From Silene noctiflora (taxonomy: Eukaryota > Streptophyta > Magnoliopsida > Caryophyllales > Caryophyllaceae): a stretch of 64,000 bases of DNA. Each line of letters starts with the position of its first letter. Position 1 is the first letter of the stretch. The translations under genes and the position numbers were made by a program. The notes below the pieces were generated by a model. It made no database searches and had not been told where the DNA came from. It was given only the letters and a program-made list of their open reading frames with translations. The stretch is from NCBI GenBank assembly GCA_009801015.1, contig VHZZ01000031.1:118982-182981 (forward strand). Reading direction: 5' to 3'. This document shows, in pieces, positions 35,841 to 48,769 of the stretch.

Positions 35841-35849
35841 TTTATAGAG
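35841..35849 (-). promoter_or_regulatory. TATA box of the PRP4-like gene
   Basis: The minus strand reads CCTCTATAAATTTC about 130-138 bp upstream of the ATG at 35711. Confidence 0.6.
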
Positions 35850-35859
35850 GAAGTCGGAT

Positions 35860-37436
35860 ATTTAGGCAGGCAACCTTGAATAAAAGGTTAGATAATTAAG
35901 GATGCCAAATCGCCGTTAAAGTAGATATCATCTTCTTTCTCAATTTAATTGCATATACACATGTTGAAGGAGTTTTTGGGATTTGTGTGTGACATTTGTG
36001 TCCTTTGTATCTTCACAACTACTTTGTTGTATTTATTAAACTTAACACTTTTCCTGGTAAAATCAAATATTTAGGATTTTAATGGAAGTCCCACAAGGCA
36101 AGCAAGCCATTGTTTTTCTTGTTGGGGGTGCAAAACGACTCACTAGGGTATCAGGATGCTTACGCGTATCTAACCATGGCTGCTAATGACCGTAGTGGTT
36201 GAGCTAACTGGCGTTCACAATTGCGCACTTCAATTTGGTGGGGCTGACAAAGGGAGTTGGGACTTTGAATTTTTCTTTTTTTTTTTTTTTTTGGCAACGG
36301 TAAAAAGAGGTTTTATACAAACGGCATGTTACTAAAGGTGAAACATCGTTATTCGTTAATGAAGAAGCATTCACTATACAATGTAAGCATGTGAGGTCCA
36401 AGCTGCCTAAAGTCTAATATCCTAGTACAGCTGCATTATAAAGCACTAAATGCTATACCAATACTCCCATCTGTTCTCTCGTACTTTAACCTGACAAATG
36501 TAATCTTCCTAATGCTTACATATGATGGTACAAAAGTACAGAAATACATTACGGTTACGGAATTCTAGCTTTTATGGAAGGATCACACCAATAATGGATT
36601 AACCAAACAGGTTAAAGAAACTAATAACTCCAAAACATATTTAGACAAATGTGGTCCTAATGCAGTAATATAAGATGCCAAGTCGAGCTTCCAACTCCTT
36701 GAGATTGGTTATCTACTTCCAAGCGCCAATGCTCGTCCTTTGAATTACCATTAGCGAAGAGGCTCCGAATGACAGATGTGCAGCAGCAACTCCTAGTACA
36801 ATTCCTAGTCTGAATATACAAAAACGAATGCACCTAAAAATAAAGCAGGTTATGATAATTCTCCTCCTAAGGAAACTAAGTTTGGAAAAGTCTACAGACA
36901 AATTCCCAAATCCAGCAAAGCTAATATCTCAGTGATGTGCATATTCATCCAGCAATGAGCTGTGAGTCCAGTGACAGTCTCAATATCATAAATGAAAGGC
37001 CAATTTGGTAGGTGGATTATGGTTATTAGTTTACATGTAGAGCCCCGTTTTTCCCAATTTATGACCGGTCGTCTCACGTATGCAAATATGAAATAACATT
37101 ACCATAACAAAAGGTTTAGGTTTGGGGGAATGACTTATTCTAGCATAATATAATCTGTTAAAATTTACACACAAACCTCAATAACAAGTTGACAAATAGG
37201 CAAAGCAATTTTACCATGTCAAATAGGTGAATTGGATACCGAGTGGCGAGTGCTACATACATTCCAAATTTTTTTCCATTGTTATCATAATGCAAATACA
37301 AAATGGATACTAAGGACAGCTGACTATAAAGCTACTTCTTTCTTTTGAGGTAATGATACATACTCGAGTTTTAAAAGGGGGAGAGCAAAATCCATTTTAC
37401 AAAGTGACTGGTTGCTCGATCTTCATCATAAACTAA
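35860..37436. other. Intergenic DNA
   Basis: A 15-base T run at about 36278, read on the minus strand, gives ...CTTTTTACCGTTGCC(A)n, which looks like the tail of a retroposon. Short open frames at 36.7-37.1 kb (minus) have partly protein-like text, but no start, splice or family could be assigned. Nothing else recognised. Confidence 0.35.
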
Positions 37437-40400
37437 TCATTCTCCATGAATAGTGTAACGCTCCCATTTTTTGGTTGCATCATATATCTGCAAAGGAAAC
37501 CATGTCGTTCCATCAGCAAGTATACGGGACATTTTCAATTCATTCTACAATAGACGTCAGAGTAAGCATAAACCCCCACTCAGGTGCTGGCATAAGTTCT
37601 AGAAAGCCACAATCATAATTCATAACCTGACTCTTATTTACGAATAGTCAAGTGATTTGAAGGTCCGTTATACCAGCAAACCAAGGGATTAACAATACAC
37701 TTAATAAACAAGAGAAGAAATGATGGAAAATAAGGTACCTCCCATCTCGAAGCAGGGAAAATGTGTTTGTTCTTTTCATACCAATGTCTTTCTACAACTT
37801 TACCGGCATGCGACTGCAAAAGGGTGAAGCAAGATGTTGAGCCACTTTTTCGTAATATGCACCTCATTACTTCAAAATATTACGAAAAATGAAAGCTGTA
37901 GAATGAAGACATTTGAGATATATGGACCCATTTTTAAGATCATAGCCAGATGATCTTGTCAAAACTCAAAGCCAATTATCAGTTATCACCCATACCACAC
38001 AACGCTATCCACCAAATCTACATCAATATTCCACCTATACAAAGCTACAACAATAACAAAGCAATATGCCAAAAATGGTATGGGATCAACTAGCGTGTAT
38101 AGTCATATGAAACCATCATTATGAGCAGTGGCGGATGCACCTTATGGCTTGGGGGGTCATAGGACACCGCAAACTCTGCAAAAAATTGTGTGAACTTGTG
38201 CCTTTTAGTGGGAACTGGGAAGGACACCCTAAAGGAAGTTGTGGGACACCATAAATTGCCACTTTTCTTTTAACTGAATGAGTTATTAAGGAATAAAAAA
38301 TACAATTGCATTCCTATGTGAGTACACAAACTCAGTGACGGAAGTAGCTAGCTATTTACTTGTCATTAACCTATAAGCTATCTCTAAGCATACACCTTTG
38401 ATACACAAAAAAAGGAGTAGTTCTTAATTTTCATGAGCAATAATGTACCTTCCCGCACATTTATCTACCTACTCGTTAAAACACTAAACTAGTCTCATAA
38501 GCCCGTTTTAATATTTAAATGGGTTAAATATCATCACACTTGTACATATATGACAAACGTTTTTTTTTTTTATCTCTATGCATTCTACTTTTGTCTTATC
38601 CGTAATATTTAACTTGTTTTTAGCTTAAGACAGGTGTTCTTAAACAAGAATTTGTTGTAAATTATACCCCTTCGTACTATTATTTATTTACTTATTATAT
38701 TTTTAGACCGTCTTAAATTTCAATCATTTATTTACATTTTATTTTGGGAATAGTTTTTTTGATAATTTGATCACCCATAAAAAAATGAACGAAATGAAAG
38801 GAATATCCGCCTTGTTTAGCAACTAAGTTTTATACACCATTTACACAGCTTAATGTGATTTTTTTTTTGTATTTGTATTTCTAAGAAGCTAAAAAAACTT
38901 TTAAAAAGAGTAATTATAATACTATCTATTTTTATGACTAGCGAATAGGCCGGAAAAATTTACGATTGCCCTATTAACCCCATCACAAGCTAAGCTTTTG
39001 AAAAACTCGTTTTAACCGACCACGGATACGGTATCTACCTCACTGAAATCAAAGGGACCCCGTAAAAAAAAAACTCCCTGGATCCGCCACTGATTATGAG
39101 GTGGGAAAATGATGAGGAAGTCGAGGGAGGGGAGAAAAAACATAATAGTAAAACGAAGCAAGATAGTGTGGGGCAAAAAAAAAGGAGAAAAAACGAGAAC
39201 TTTTTGAATGAGGGTTAAAGAGAGACTTGGTGCTAATAAAAAATCAAAAGGAAGAAGTAACAAAAAATCGAGAAAGAAATTCAATGAAAAGAAAGGTTTC
39301 GAAAAGTACAACACAAAAATTAAAGGAGTTAAATAGATGAACAGTAAAGACAGCCTTATCATCCATGTAAACTTTTTCCTTCAACCCATGCTCCTTCATG
39401 TCATTGTCCGAGGCTCGAGCCGGATCATGGAGCACACTCTAACCTTCTCTCAAGGCAAGAATGCAAGCTTGAAACGTCAAGTGCTAGCGAGTGATCATCG
39501 ACTAGCACTCTTCGAAAGTCATGAGACGGCGTGCCAGAATCTCAATCTCCATAAGCTTATGGTAGAAAGAGAATTTTCATTGACTAAAGCCTCCTAAAGA
39601 AGGTTATTTGATAGTATAGCTCTAGTAGTAGGAAACATTAACGATTCACAATAACGATAAATATTATTTAAAAGCCTATGATATTACAAAAAAAATACTC
39701 GTATCATGACCATGGTTCAACAGGCAGAAACTAACCTTCAAGTATGACTTACAAATATCCCTAATAATCTATTATTACAAACTAAGATGCATATATGTAA
39801 ATCCTAAGGGGTCGAAGTCTCTATATTAACCGTTATAACATGGCTGTTCACTTTGGCTGTGTGTCATGAGTCCGACACTCCGGATTTTGACATGACAGGA
39901 CACTTCATTTAAGGCCCACAATAGCCGTGTCCGATACAAGGGGGTCAGGTTCTCTCCCACAATAGGGGAGAGGCGATTCCCAAGATATCCATAACCAAAA
40001 GAAATGATCATTCATGATAAACAGAAGCAGATAACCAAAAAGAAGAGTACCTCGTCTTTTTCAATAGTTGCATCAGCAATTGTTCGCACATCCTCGTGTA
40101 CATCAAAATGGAAAAGCTGTCAAAGACAAAGTAAACAGCAAACATCAGTGAAACTGAAAGAAAGCAATAAATCAAAGACAATTGCTCCACTCTAGGACAT
40201 CAAGAGCTAAATATTAGAATTATCAAAAACCACATCTAAAGTTGCAAACAAAATCTCAACAAAGCTTACAAGATGTCCATCCAATAGTAATGCACATATT
40301 ACACCGTATTTATGCAAAATCTATGGAGTACGAAGTTACTATCTACAAAGTTCAAAAATATCATATGCAAGTATGCAACACCAGGATAAATAGTAAAATA

Positions 40401-43400
40401 GCAACTGTAACAACTTCCCACAAGTACTATACATAGAATAAATCAGATACATATACTTATGATAGAAGAGTCAAAATATGATGAAGATAAGTGACTATTC
40501 AAGAAAGGTGGGTGTAGTGAGTAAGTTCTTTGTCAGTCGACCACGGATTCTGATAAGTTCACGACCAACCATCCTCTTCTAATGAACTTTCAAGACATCT
40601 CCAAGAGAGTGATGTGTAGCAAAAATAATCCAGGAGAAAACTGATTACCTATTCTTAGCTATCAATATTTCTATTTACTTTTTCTGAATTGCAATCTTTT
40701 TGCCTTGCACCATCAGTTAGCAACCTTAAACATGTATATATAGCAGATTGTAATCTAACTAAGCCAAAATAAGATCGACCGACAGAAACTCACCGGTCCA
40801 CTTTTGCCTCTTGCCTTGTTTATGATCAACTCATAGAAACTGTGTTGCTACAGAAACAAAAACACTAAATGGTGAGCCGTAACTCGTAAGCACAAGAAAA
40901 GGAAAAAAAACACATACTATTTGAAAATTAAGCAACATATGATATAAAAAAGTATAGTACATGAGGTATGATCAGATCTTCTTTTACATAAAGAAGATTT
41001 TCCACAGAAGTAGTTCGGACTTCACGAAAGTCAGGGGAAAGTTGCTGCTGCACTGCCCTCAGAAATGCCCCAATAGTATCTCCTTTGCGCACCTGTAGAC
41101 GTGAGATGGCATTAAAGAAAATAATTGAAGATCAATGCAAATATTACAATATGTAGGACGCGTAAAGAGGAAACTAGAAATTCACTAGCCTTGATCACTT
41201 TCCGATGGCCTCTTCCATCCCAGTAACTATATGTAATCTGAAGAGGCTCATCTGAAACACCAAATCAGGAAAGCAATGAGCACAAGATATAGGGTTGTTG
41301 AGTTTGAAAGGACATTTTAAAGGTTTGTATTTACTTTTAATCATTTCTTGCTCGATCACCCATTGTCTCTTCAGCCTCTCCCTTTCTGCCTGTTCCTCAG
41401 CTTCTCTCTCACTTTACATCATTTAAAACTCTAATGTTACAAATTTAAGTGCAAGACAGGCACCAGAATATACATTTAAAGTGAAGATGCAAGACCTGTC
41501 TGGCAAGAAGCTGGTTTCAACAGTGGGATCCTTTCCAAGTTTCCCACATTTTTGTTTGACAAGCTTTTCACTTTCTGCTGTGGGGACTTCAGATAGATAA
41601 AGGCAATAAATTTATGTCAGTCAATATGCAGTACAGAGAAAATACATTACAAGAAGTCTAGATCAACCTTCGAGACCCCATCTACTCACTCAGGATTTCC
41701 CCTCCCCCTCCCTTGTTCATTCCTAAGAGTAGTTCTTTTCAAAAAAAACCCAGAAGAATTTCAAGAATTCACTTGACCCACTTTTGATCAAAATGATCAA
41801 TAGTATTCTTAAAGTACTACTATACGTCTCATTCATGAAATAGGATACCACAATGCTTGCTAGTTCAAATTAGGTATATCCATAAAAGAATAAACTATTT
41901 GGTGAAGCTATCAAGTATTCTGTTAGCACCATACACTCGAAAATTTACAGAGCATCTATAAACGGTTAGCTATTAAAGGTCAAAGTCAATCAACAGAGCT
42001 TACTAGTCTCTTCAACTTCTTCCTCCGTTCCATCAAGGCCTTCAGAAAATGACAATCTGAAATTTGTTTTCCTCTTCTTCTTTAGACGCTTCTCTGACTC
42101 AAGCCGAGCTTCTCTGGATGACATGAAAATAGAGAAAACGAGCGCAAACCAGTGAGAAAAGTACGCTAAAACACTCATGTAGATGCCAAGGAGAAACACC
42201 ATGCACAATTTTAAAATTGAACTCACTCTTCCTGAATCTTCTGCAGCTTCTCTTTCTCTTCCTCCTCTATTTTAGTCTTAATGGTGACCCTCTATTAAAC
42301 ACAATACCACATTAGCACCGATTAAAAACAAAAAATTTCGAAAACATGAAATTGAGAAGGGCAATACTAAAGTGCATGAATTTAGTAGTCTAATAATACC
42401 TTCTCAACATACTCCTCCCTTGTAACAAGACCAATAGTTTCTTTCTTGAATGCAGTCTCGAGAATCTGCAACATGCATGTTGGAAGAATAATTAAGTATA
42501 TTAATACGCTCCACCCTACACAAATTCCAAGCTCACCAGTTACATATCAGTCTATGATTTTTCATGTTGCAATATGAAGGATGCATCATTCATCCACACA
42601 AAACTGTTAATAAGACAGTCTCATTTTCAGTGTTCACATACACAAGGGCTAATAAGTTATTAACTACACCAAGGTGACTGCGCTCCAAATTGATACTCCC
42701 TCCGTGGCTCCGTCCTAGTCATTTGTATATCTTTGGTTTTGGCACAAAGACCAAGGAAAAAAGAGTGGACCATTTATTGGATGACAAGTGGACCAAATTG
42801 AGTGAGGAGGATCAAGTTACCCATCAAAAGTATTCCCAAAATAGAAAGGTAAACAATTGAATGAGATACCCAAAATGGAATGGGTAAACAATTGACTGGG
42901 ATGGAGGGAGTACATGGGCACCAACGGCAGCAACACTAACAACAGTCAACACTCAACAGAGCCTCGGTTTCAAAATGACACTATGGCTACTAAAGCGAAT
43001 AGTCATACGGCAAAACCATGCATCCAGTCGAGAGCTTAAGACGAATGGAAATTTCAGAAATTTGAAGTAAAAAATTCAAGTGGGGAGGCAACCCCAGGTA
43101 GCTCCGCCCCATCATAATAATACGAATAAAGTTGACTAAACATGTCAAATGCGGTGAGTTATCCAAATATAGGTGGAACCAAAGTAGAATAACTAAAAAC
43201 CCTAGTTTCACCAAAATACAACATAGACATTAATTAATTAAATTCAAGCCGTAATCAGCTGAATCGTAAGACAATTAAAAAAAGGTAAACCTCGGAAGTG
43301 CCGGAGCCGAATTGAAGGAGGCCAGTTTGGGCCTTGACGGAGGCAGACTTAGATTTGAGTTCTTCAATTTTACGACGCTCGGCATCACGCTGTTTCTGCA

Positions 43401-43461
43401 ACCTCCTTATTCTCACCGCGTCTTGCGCTGTTCCCACATATCCATCCCCCATTCCCGCCAT
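37437..43461 (-). CDS. XCT: XAP5 CIRCADIAN TIMEKEEPER, twelve exons
   Basis: A nuclear protein of about 339 residues, homologue of human FAM50 and fission yeast Xap5. In Arabidopsis it tunes the circadian clock, light signalling, small RNA levels and splicing. Exons (minus): 43461-43291, 42465-42400, 42291-42227, 42113-42004, 41586-41496, 41411-41335, 41251-41190, 41092-40961, 40847-40794, 40116-40051, 37813-37739, 37487-37437. All phases agree. The N-terminus [20 protein letters not shown] and a charged coiled-coil centre are followed by the XAP5 domain: [108 protein letters not shown]. Length is normal (Arabidopsis, from memory, 337). Intron 7 needs a GC donor. Exon 5 has two acceptors 9 bp apart. 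Introns 1 and 10 carry transposons. Confidence 0.95.
38126..39092. mobile_element. hAT-type element, 967 bp, in XCT intron 10
   Basis: The terminal inverted repeats CAGTGGCGGATGCACC and CAGTGGCGGATCCAGG (right end reversed) are typical of plant hAT elements. The target duplication ATTATGAG is perfect (38118-38125 and 39093-39100). The interior is AT-rich without a visible transposase, so it is non-autonomous. Confidence 0.85.
41093..41189 (-). other. GC-AG intron (XCT intron 7)
   Basis: Exon 7 must end GTGATCAAG at 41190 to join VRKGDTIG in exon 8 in phase 0. The next bases are GCTAGTG, not GT. The nearest GT (4 bases on) would shift the frame. The acceptor CTACAG is normal. A GC donor is therefore inferred. 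Confidence 0.75.
42696..42910. mobile_element. Stowaway MITE in XCT intron 1
   Basis: CTCCCTCCGTGGCTCCGTCC on the left and GGGATGGAGGGAG on the right are inverted ends, and TA flanks both sides (42694-42695, 42911-42912). About 215 bp; Tc1/mariner type, no coding. Confidence 0.85.
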
Positions 43462-44634
43462 TTTTTATTGTTGATTTCTATAGATTAAATTGGGGGATAA
43501 CTTGTTTGTTTAGACTTTAGGGTTAGGGATTCGATTTATTGTTTTGGTATAATTGATTGGGATTTTGCGCTGCTTCGTACTGGTTCTCACTCCTCGTCGG
43601 GGATGCCTGGGTTTTGGACAATTAAAACAAAAAAATGGTGAAGACTAAAGATTAAATTGGGATTCAAAAGAGGGACACTAGTACCTCTTTTGGAGAGATG
43701 ATGAGACAAGACGGCTTGTGAGTAACTCGAGTTCGGTTTTATCAAAGCTCGGCTTGGGTTTAGGCTCGAGTTTTGCGTTACGAGCACAAGTCGAGCAAGG
43801 CTAACCCCGGGCTCAGCTCAACTCGGCTCATTATCACCCATACTTTTAACTCATTTTGTTATGATCCAATGGCAAAGTTGTCGTATGCAATCAAGATTTG
43901 ATATTGAGGCAAGAAATATCAGGACGAATAATTAATGAAATTGAGAAAATTAGAAAAAAAAAAAAAAAAAAAAAACAAATTGAACTTTTTTTAACTAAAA
44001 GTTTGAGAATTATCACCCCTACTTTTAACTTTTTTTAACTAAAACTTGTTTTAAATAAAATATAAATGCATAATCGCTGCCAAAAAAAAACTATAAATGC
44101 ATAATTAAACAAGTCTTTTTAGGGACCATGAAGACAGCCCACCATTTGAACTAGCTTTGCTCTCGCTCCCCTCGTTCCCATCTGTCTTCTTCCCGCGTGC
44201 CAGGAATTTTCTTAAAGTTCGATCTTTGATATGAATGTACTATCCATTGTTTACGAGAGACATAACTAGTTATAAAAGTGACGAGCTACAACGCATCACC
44301 ATTACAAATATTTGTTCAAACAATGATAAAACTAAAATTTAAATCGCGACCTAGTGGTACAAGCTGAAGGTCTAAGAATCATTAGTCGCAGTTTCAATTA
44401 CACGATGACCAACCTCTAAATCCTGTCAGAAGGAAATTTCAAAAGGGAAGGGGGATGATATCGACACACGTGAATTAATAAGGGAATCCAACAGGAAAAT
44501 TAGAAGATGCTTGTATTAACAGAATGGTGAAAGGTGAAAAGGTGGATTAAGCCAGAATGAAAAAGACTCGATCCAAGACCCTTTGCCGAGTAAATAAAGG
44601 GTGGCAGCACAAAAAAGCACGTCTCTTGAAGTCT
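43462..44634. other. Spacer between XCT and GET1
   Basis: XCT promoter on the left side. CTCGGCTTGGG/CTCGAG-rich text at 43725-43830 looks like a MITE remnant. A run of about 22 A lies near 43955. At 44345-44400, CGACCTAGTGGTACAAGC...GCAGTTTCAATTAC weakly resembles the A and B boxes of a SINE. Confidence 0.4.
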
Positions 44635-46969
44635 TTATGCGATGACCTTTCGACAGATGAGCTTGCTCACTCGAGTGCACAAAATTAGCCAAGGTATGAT
44701 TCCAACCTGCAATTATACTCGTATGAGCACATTTTCAGTTTTCCGTTTATATTCGTATAAGCACATCTCACCAATCACGTAACTAGAGATAAAAGTTTTT
44801 ACAAGAATGGGGCACATACCGTCACTTTGTCTGCCGAACCACTGCCAGATTTCCAAGATAAAACATTTCCTGCACCAAGGTAGACAAATGATGAAATGAG
44901 GTTACACTCAGATTGATTTTTGGATTAAACTATGGCACAAACAACTAATGATGATAATTGACCCCATGGTATTAAACAACGGTCAGGACAAGGCATGTGA
45001 CCAAGTTATTAAGGTTTTGAAGGTTACTGCAACCGCAAATGAGACGGCATCAGCTGCATTATATCCAAACGACTGAGATAATGCCACATTAACCGATTAA
45101 ATCAAGCCTCCAACCGAAATTTAGTACCATGATTATTCATCTTTTTGGGAACAACAAAATAGTAGATGTCCCTTACCAAAGGGTTGAACAACTTCTTTGG
45201 AAATTGCTGCAATAGGAGATTTCCAAAACCAAAATGCCAGCAGAAGATAAGTTAATGCCTGCAAAACAAATAGGTTGATATAAAACTTGCAATCTCCAAG
45301 GAACTCAGGAGTAGCACCACAGTCTACAGATACAAATACCCACCTTTACAGGAGTCACGTACTTCATATATGGATCGTAAGATGCCTTCCTCTGCAATAT
45401 CCGTTGTTCTTGATCTGCATAAATGTTCCAACATTTGAAAGATAATTTGGTAGAAAATGGTAACATGGTATCCATATGAGATACTTTCCAAAACTCTTAA
45501 AGAGTATAAGGCCATCATACACTAATGTAGCAAGTTTGCAAATGTGCTTCTATAGGCACTGGAACATTATTACATAACGAACAAACTCAGCTGAAAAGTG
45601 AAATGTGGGCAACAAGAGCTAGCAATCTAGCCTGAAAGCATGAACTGTAATGTGCATCACCACAATAATAAGCCAATATTATCAAAGTATCTCCGTTTAG
45701 TGAATGATGCAGAATTTCACCATGCAGGCTGCAGCACTTATCAGCTGAAGAAAACCCAGTGATAAACAAAAGAAATCCCACTTACATTTTGCTAGCTCTT
45801 TCTCTTTTGCTGCTGCCGTTCTCCTGAGCTTTGCGGCTTGAGCAAATGTTGATGGTCTGGGGTCAGATAAAGCACAAAACAGTTCAGTCCATAAAAAACT
45901 TAATCAAACCTAAAGCAAACATAACAAGTGTAAATCTTCCTTCATTTTAAGTAAGTTACAACCACATGACTACATCAAAACCAGTCAAGATCAACTAGTC
46001 AGCGAGTGGCAATTATCAATAAAACTCCAAATGAAACAGCTAATTCAAGAACTGTATGACAGGTAAGTAAGTCTGAAACCCACTGACTTTCAAGCAACTT
46101 TAGCTTCCGAAACAGCAGAATTTGCAGATTTTGCACCTAGCCACTATCGCATAGAGTAGAGACACAAGTACCAATGATCTCAGTTCATTTTCTTTGAAAA
46201 GTATACAAATTTAATACCTAAACCATCCAAATCCTACATATCCTTCTACATCTACTGCATAACAAATTCATATTCAACAAGTCTACACTCTACATCAGAC
46301 AACAAACAGCTAAGACACTCACTGAGAAAAGGAGCTAGCTTCTTTCAAGAGCTGCTTTATTTCAGCGCGTAACTTCTTCTCCTCATCACTTGTAGTTCCC
46401 ACGTTCTGGGCATTAAAAAAAGCAAAATCAACGAGTATTTGAACAAACTAATGCCTGAAACAAATAGAGCAAACATCTGAACAATTTTTGTGCCCAAAAC
46501 TCCAAAATTGATCAAACACAGGAGCTCGGAGCTGATTTTACCAATTGCATGTAATTCAAACTCGAAAATATTTGTGATTAAAAAACTTAAGCTCCTCCTT
46601 TCATAAATTGGAATAATCGTATTGATTTATAAATGCAAAAAAACATGTACTTGATCAAATCATGATATTGGACAACACAAATACAACGTCAGTTTTCGAT
46701 TCTATATGAAAAACAAATTGGTACACATCCTTGAATCAAATTCAGTTCAGTAAAATTCATCAAACAACAGCACAGGTCGGAACGAAAATCGAAATTACAA
46801 TCGCAACTAGAGTTGAATCTGGAAAATTAAAAACAAAGTGAAAGGTGAAGGTGATGAAATTAAAAGAAAGAACCTTGCTTTGGCGGTCAAAATAAGTAGG
46901 GAGCAGTTGAAGAAGCACGACAAAGATGAAGATCGTGGGAGCTGCCAAAGTAATGGCGTCGTCGTCCAT
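44635..46969 (-). CDS. GET1: GET1 (WRB homologue), tail-anchored protein insertion receptor, seven exons
   Basis: An ER membrane protein of 174 residues. GET1 receives tail-anchored proteins from the GET3 ATPase and inserts them with its partner GET2/CAML. Exons (minus): 46969-46874, 46405-46323, 45856-45786, 45414-45344, 45258-45177, 44869-44820, 44706-44635; phases fit at every junction. The first helix (FIFVVLLQLLP, about 12-25) is followed by a cytosolic coiled coil (DEEKKLRAEIKQLLKEASSF, then QAAKLRRTAAAKEKELAK) that docks GET3, then helices ALTYLLLAFWFW and VGIIPWLILC. The motif SPIAAISKEVVQPFG lies between them. Length and order match plant GET1. The start is the ATG before DDDAITL; an upstream in-frame ATG (47011) is less likely. 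Confidence 0.9.
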
Positions 46970-48396
46970 GGTTGTCGATAATGGGTAGTGCAATGATTTA
47001 AGAATTGCCAAAGATGTCTCCTTTCCGGTTGTTTTTCTTTGTTTCCACCACCTTCACTCTTTTTATGTGCGGATTTCGTTGCCGGCTTGTCCGCGGTTTG
47101 AGCTGGCAGACAACAACATGACCCCAAAACCCGACACAAAATTAGCGGGTTTTGGTTAAGAGTTGAGACTTGATGATTCGTCTATGTAATTCTGTCGACA
47201 TACACGATACAAATTTTATTTTGGTTGGTTTTAGGTTGAAGGGTTCATTATTCGTCTAGATGTAAGTATATAACATGTGATACACACAAAGATAAAATCA
47301 TCTAATCTGTTTGTCAGACCTATTCAATATCGGTGCACACAGTTAGCATCATAAAAATTAACATGAACCGTACTAGACTCAATAGTGGAATTGAAAACCT
47401 AAAGTTGATTTGTAATTCAAATCGACCTAACACAATATGGTCAAACCCGAATGATTATTGTTACACATTGTTCATTGTCTCTAGATAATAATTTGATAAT
47501 ACTCATAGTGGGAACGGAGTGATAGTTCTCTTATAAACGTCGTTTTCGGTAGTGATTTACTCTCATCTCCGTTTCAAAACTCCGGAACACCATAACTTGA
47601 AAAATCGTCAATTTAAAAGATCTGAATGAGGTTAGATACTAATACTAACTTCAATTTAATCCCTTAAAATTGTATTCACACCCCTTCTCCAAATTTCCAA
47701 AGTGTAAAACTTTATTCCTTCATCACGAGTAGCTATGAGAATTCTAATTTCACACCGTCATGGTATTATACTTCGTCTCATCCTATTTCGACTTTTTCGA
47801 CCAACGATCTCATTTTTTTATATAGCACCTATCCTTCATTTTGTGTTTAAGACACCCCTGAGGCCCTGATGGTTGAACTCAATTTCAATTCATTAGTCCC
47901 CTACTCAATTATAAAACAGATATGTTCGTTTTAGATAATTAAGACAAACTTTTGTTATTCCCTTAACTATCCGCTTATGTCCTTACTTATTTAAATGAAT
48001 TACCTAGTATTTAACATGTTGTAATTATAAAACGGAGAAACTATTTCCGTTTATTAGGCTTACTCAAACCCGGGTGCAGGACGAGCTTTGCTAGGCGGAC
48101 CAGACACCGGTCTGGGGCAGAGGGCGAGTCAACACGAGCTGGGTCGGGCCTAATGGAGGTGGACCCGGAGTCTAGTACGGGTCGAGGGCATGATAGGTCG
48201 GGTTACTAGTTCAACATTATTTTCAAATAATAACAAATTAGAGGTGGGTAGAGACGGACAGGGTTGGAATTGTTCCTTAACTCTGTCTTCAAAAATCGAC
48301 CCGGGAGACAACGAGCCGATCCTGATATTAGATTCTCGTGTAAGATGGTCATATATGTATTAACCTTGAGATAATTAAATGACAAAAACAAAAATC
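46970..48396. other. Intergenic DNA between GET1 and bHLH121
   Basis: Divergent gene starts flank this 2.7-kb gap together with the next entries. GGGTCGGGCC-rich text at 48060-48200 looks like a worn MITE. No gene seen. Confidence 0.4.
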
Positions 48397-48592
48397 ACAA
48401 ATTCTCATTGAAGACGGACACTATCCGTCACAAGCTGAAGACGGATAGTGCCCCTCTCACAATATGCAAGTGACACCAAACATGGATGCTCCATTTTCCA
48501 CCCACTTGTCCTCTCACTTGTTTTATTGTGAGAGGGACACTATCCGTCTTCAGCTTATGACGGATAGTGTCCGTCACAAGCAAAACGCTTTG
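48397..48592. mobile_element. MULE-type MITE, copy 3 of 4, upstream of bHLH121
   Basis: Inverted arms of about 55 bp: GACGGACACTATCCGTCACA..GCTGAAGACGGATAGTGCCCCTCTCACAAT, returned on the right as ATTGTGAGAGGGACACTATCC... The outer ends CAAATTCTCATT and AAACGCTTTG match copies 2 and 4. A 9-bp duplication is only approximate (AACAAAAAT / AAACAAAAT). Confidence 0.75.
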
Positions 48593-48769
48593 AAACAAAA
48601 TAGCTATGGAATGTTGGACCACCCCTAGTGGTGATTATGCCCTTTTTCCCTTCCTCTGGTTTAGTCGTTAACTCGTTCCCCTGTAAAACATGAGAGTTGC
48701 GTGGAAGTGAAAAGTGAAAAGTGAAAAAGTGAAAAAGGGAGGAAGCGGCCGAAACAGGGGGCTGGCCAA

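Noticed and set aside
36713-37077. Minus-strand open frames with partly protein-like text
   Set aside because: No start, splice joins or family could be found; may be chance or a remnant.
44345-44400. SINE-like A and B boxes
   Set aside because: Only weak matches and no poly-A tail or target duplication; mentioned in the spacer entry only.
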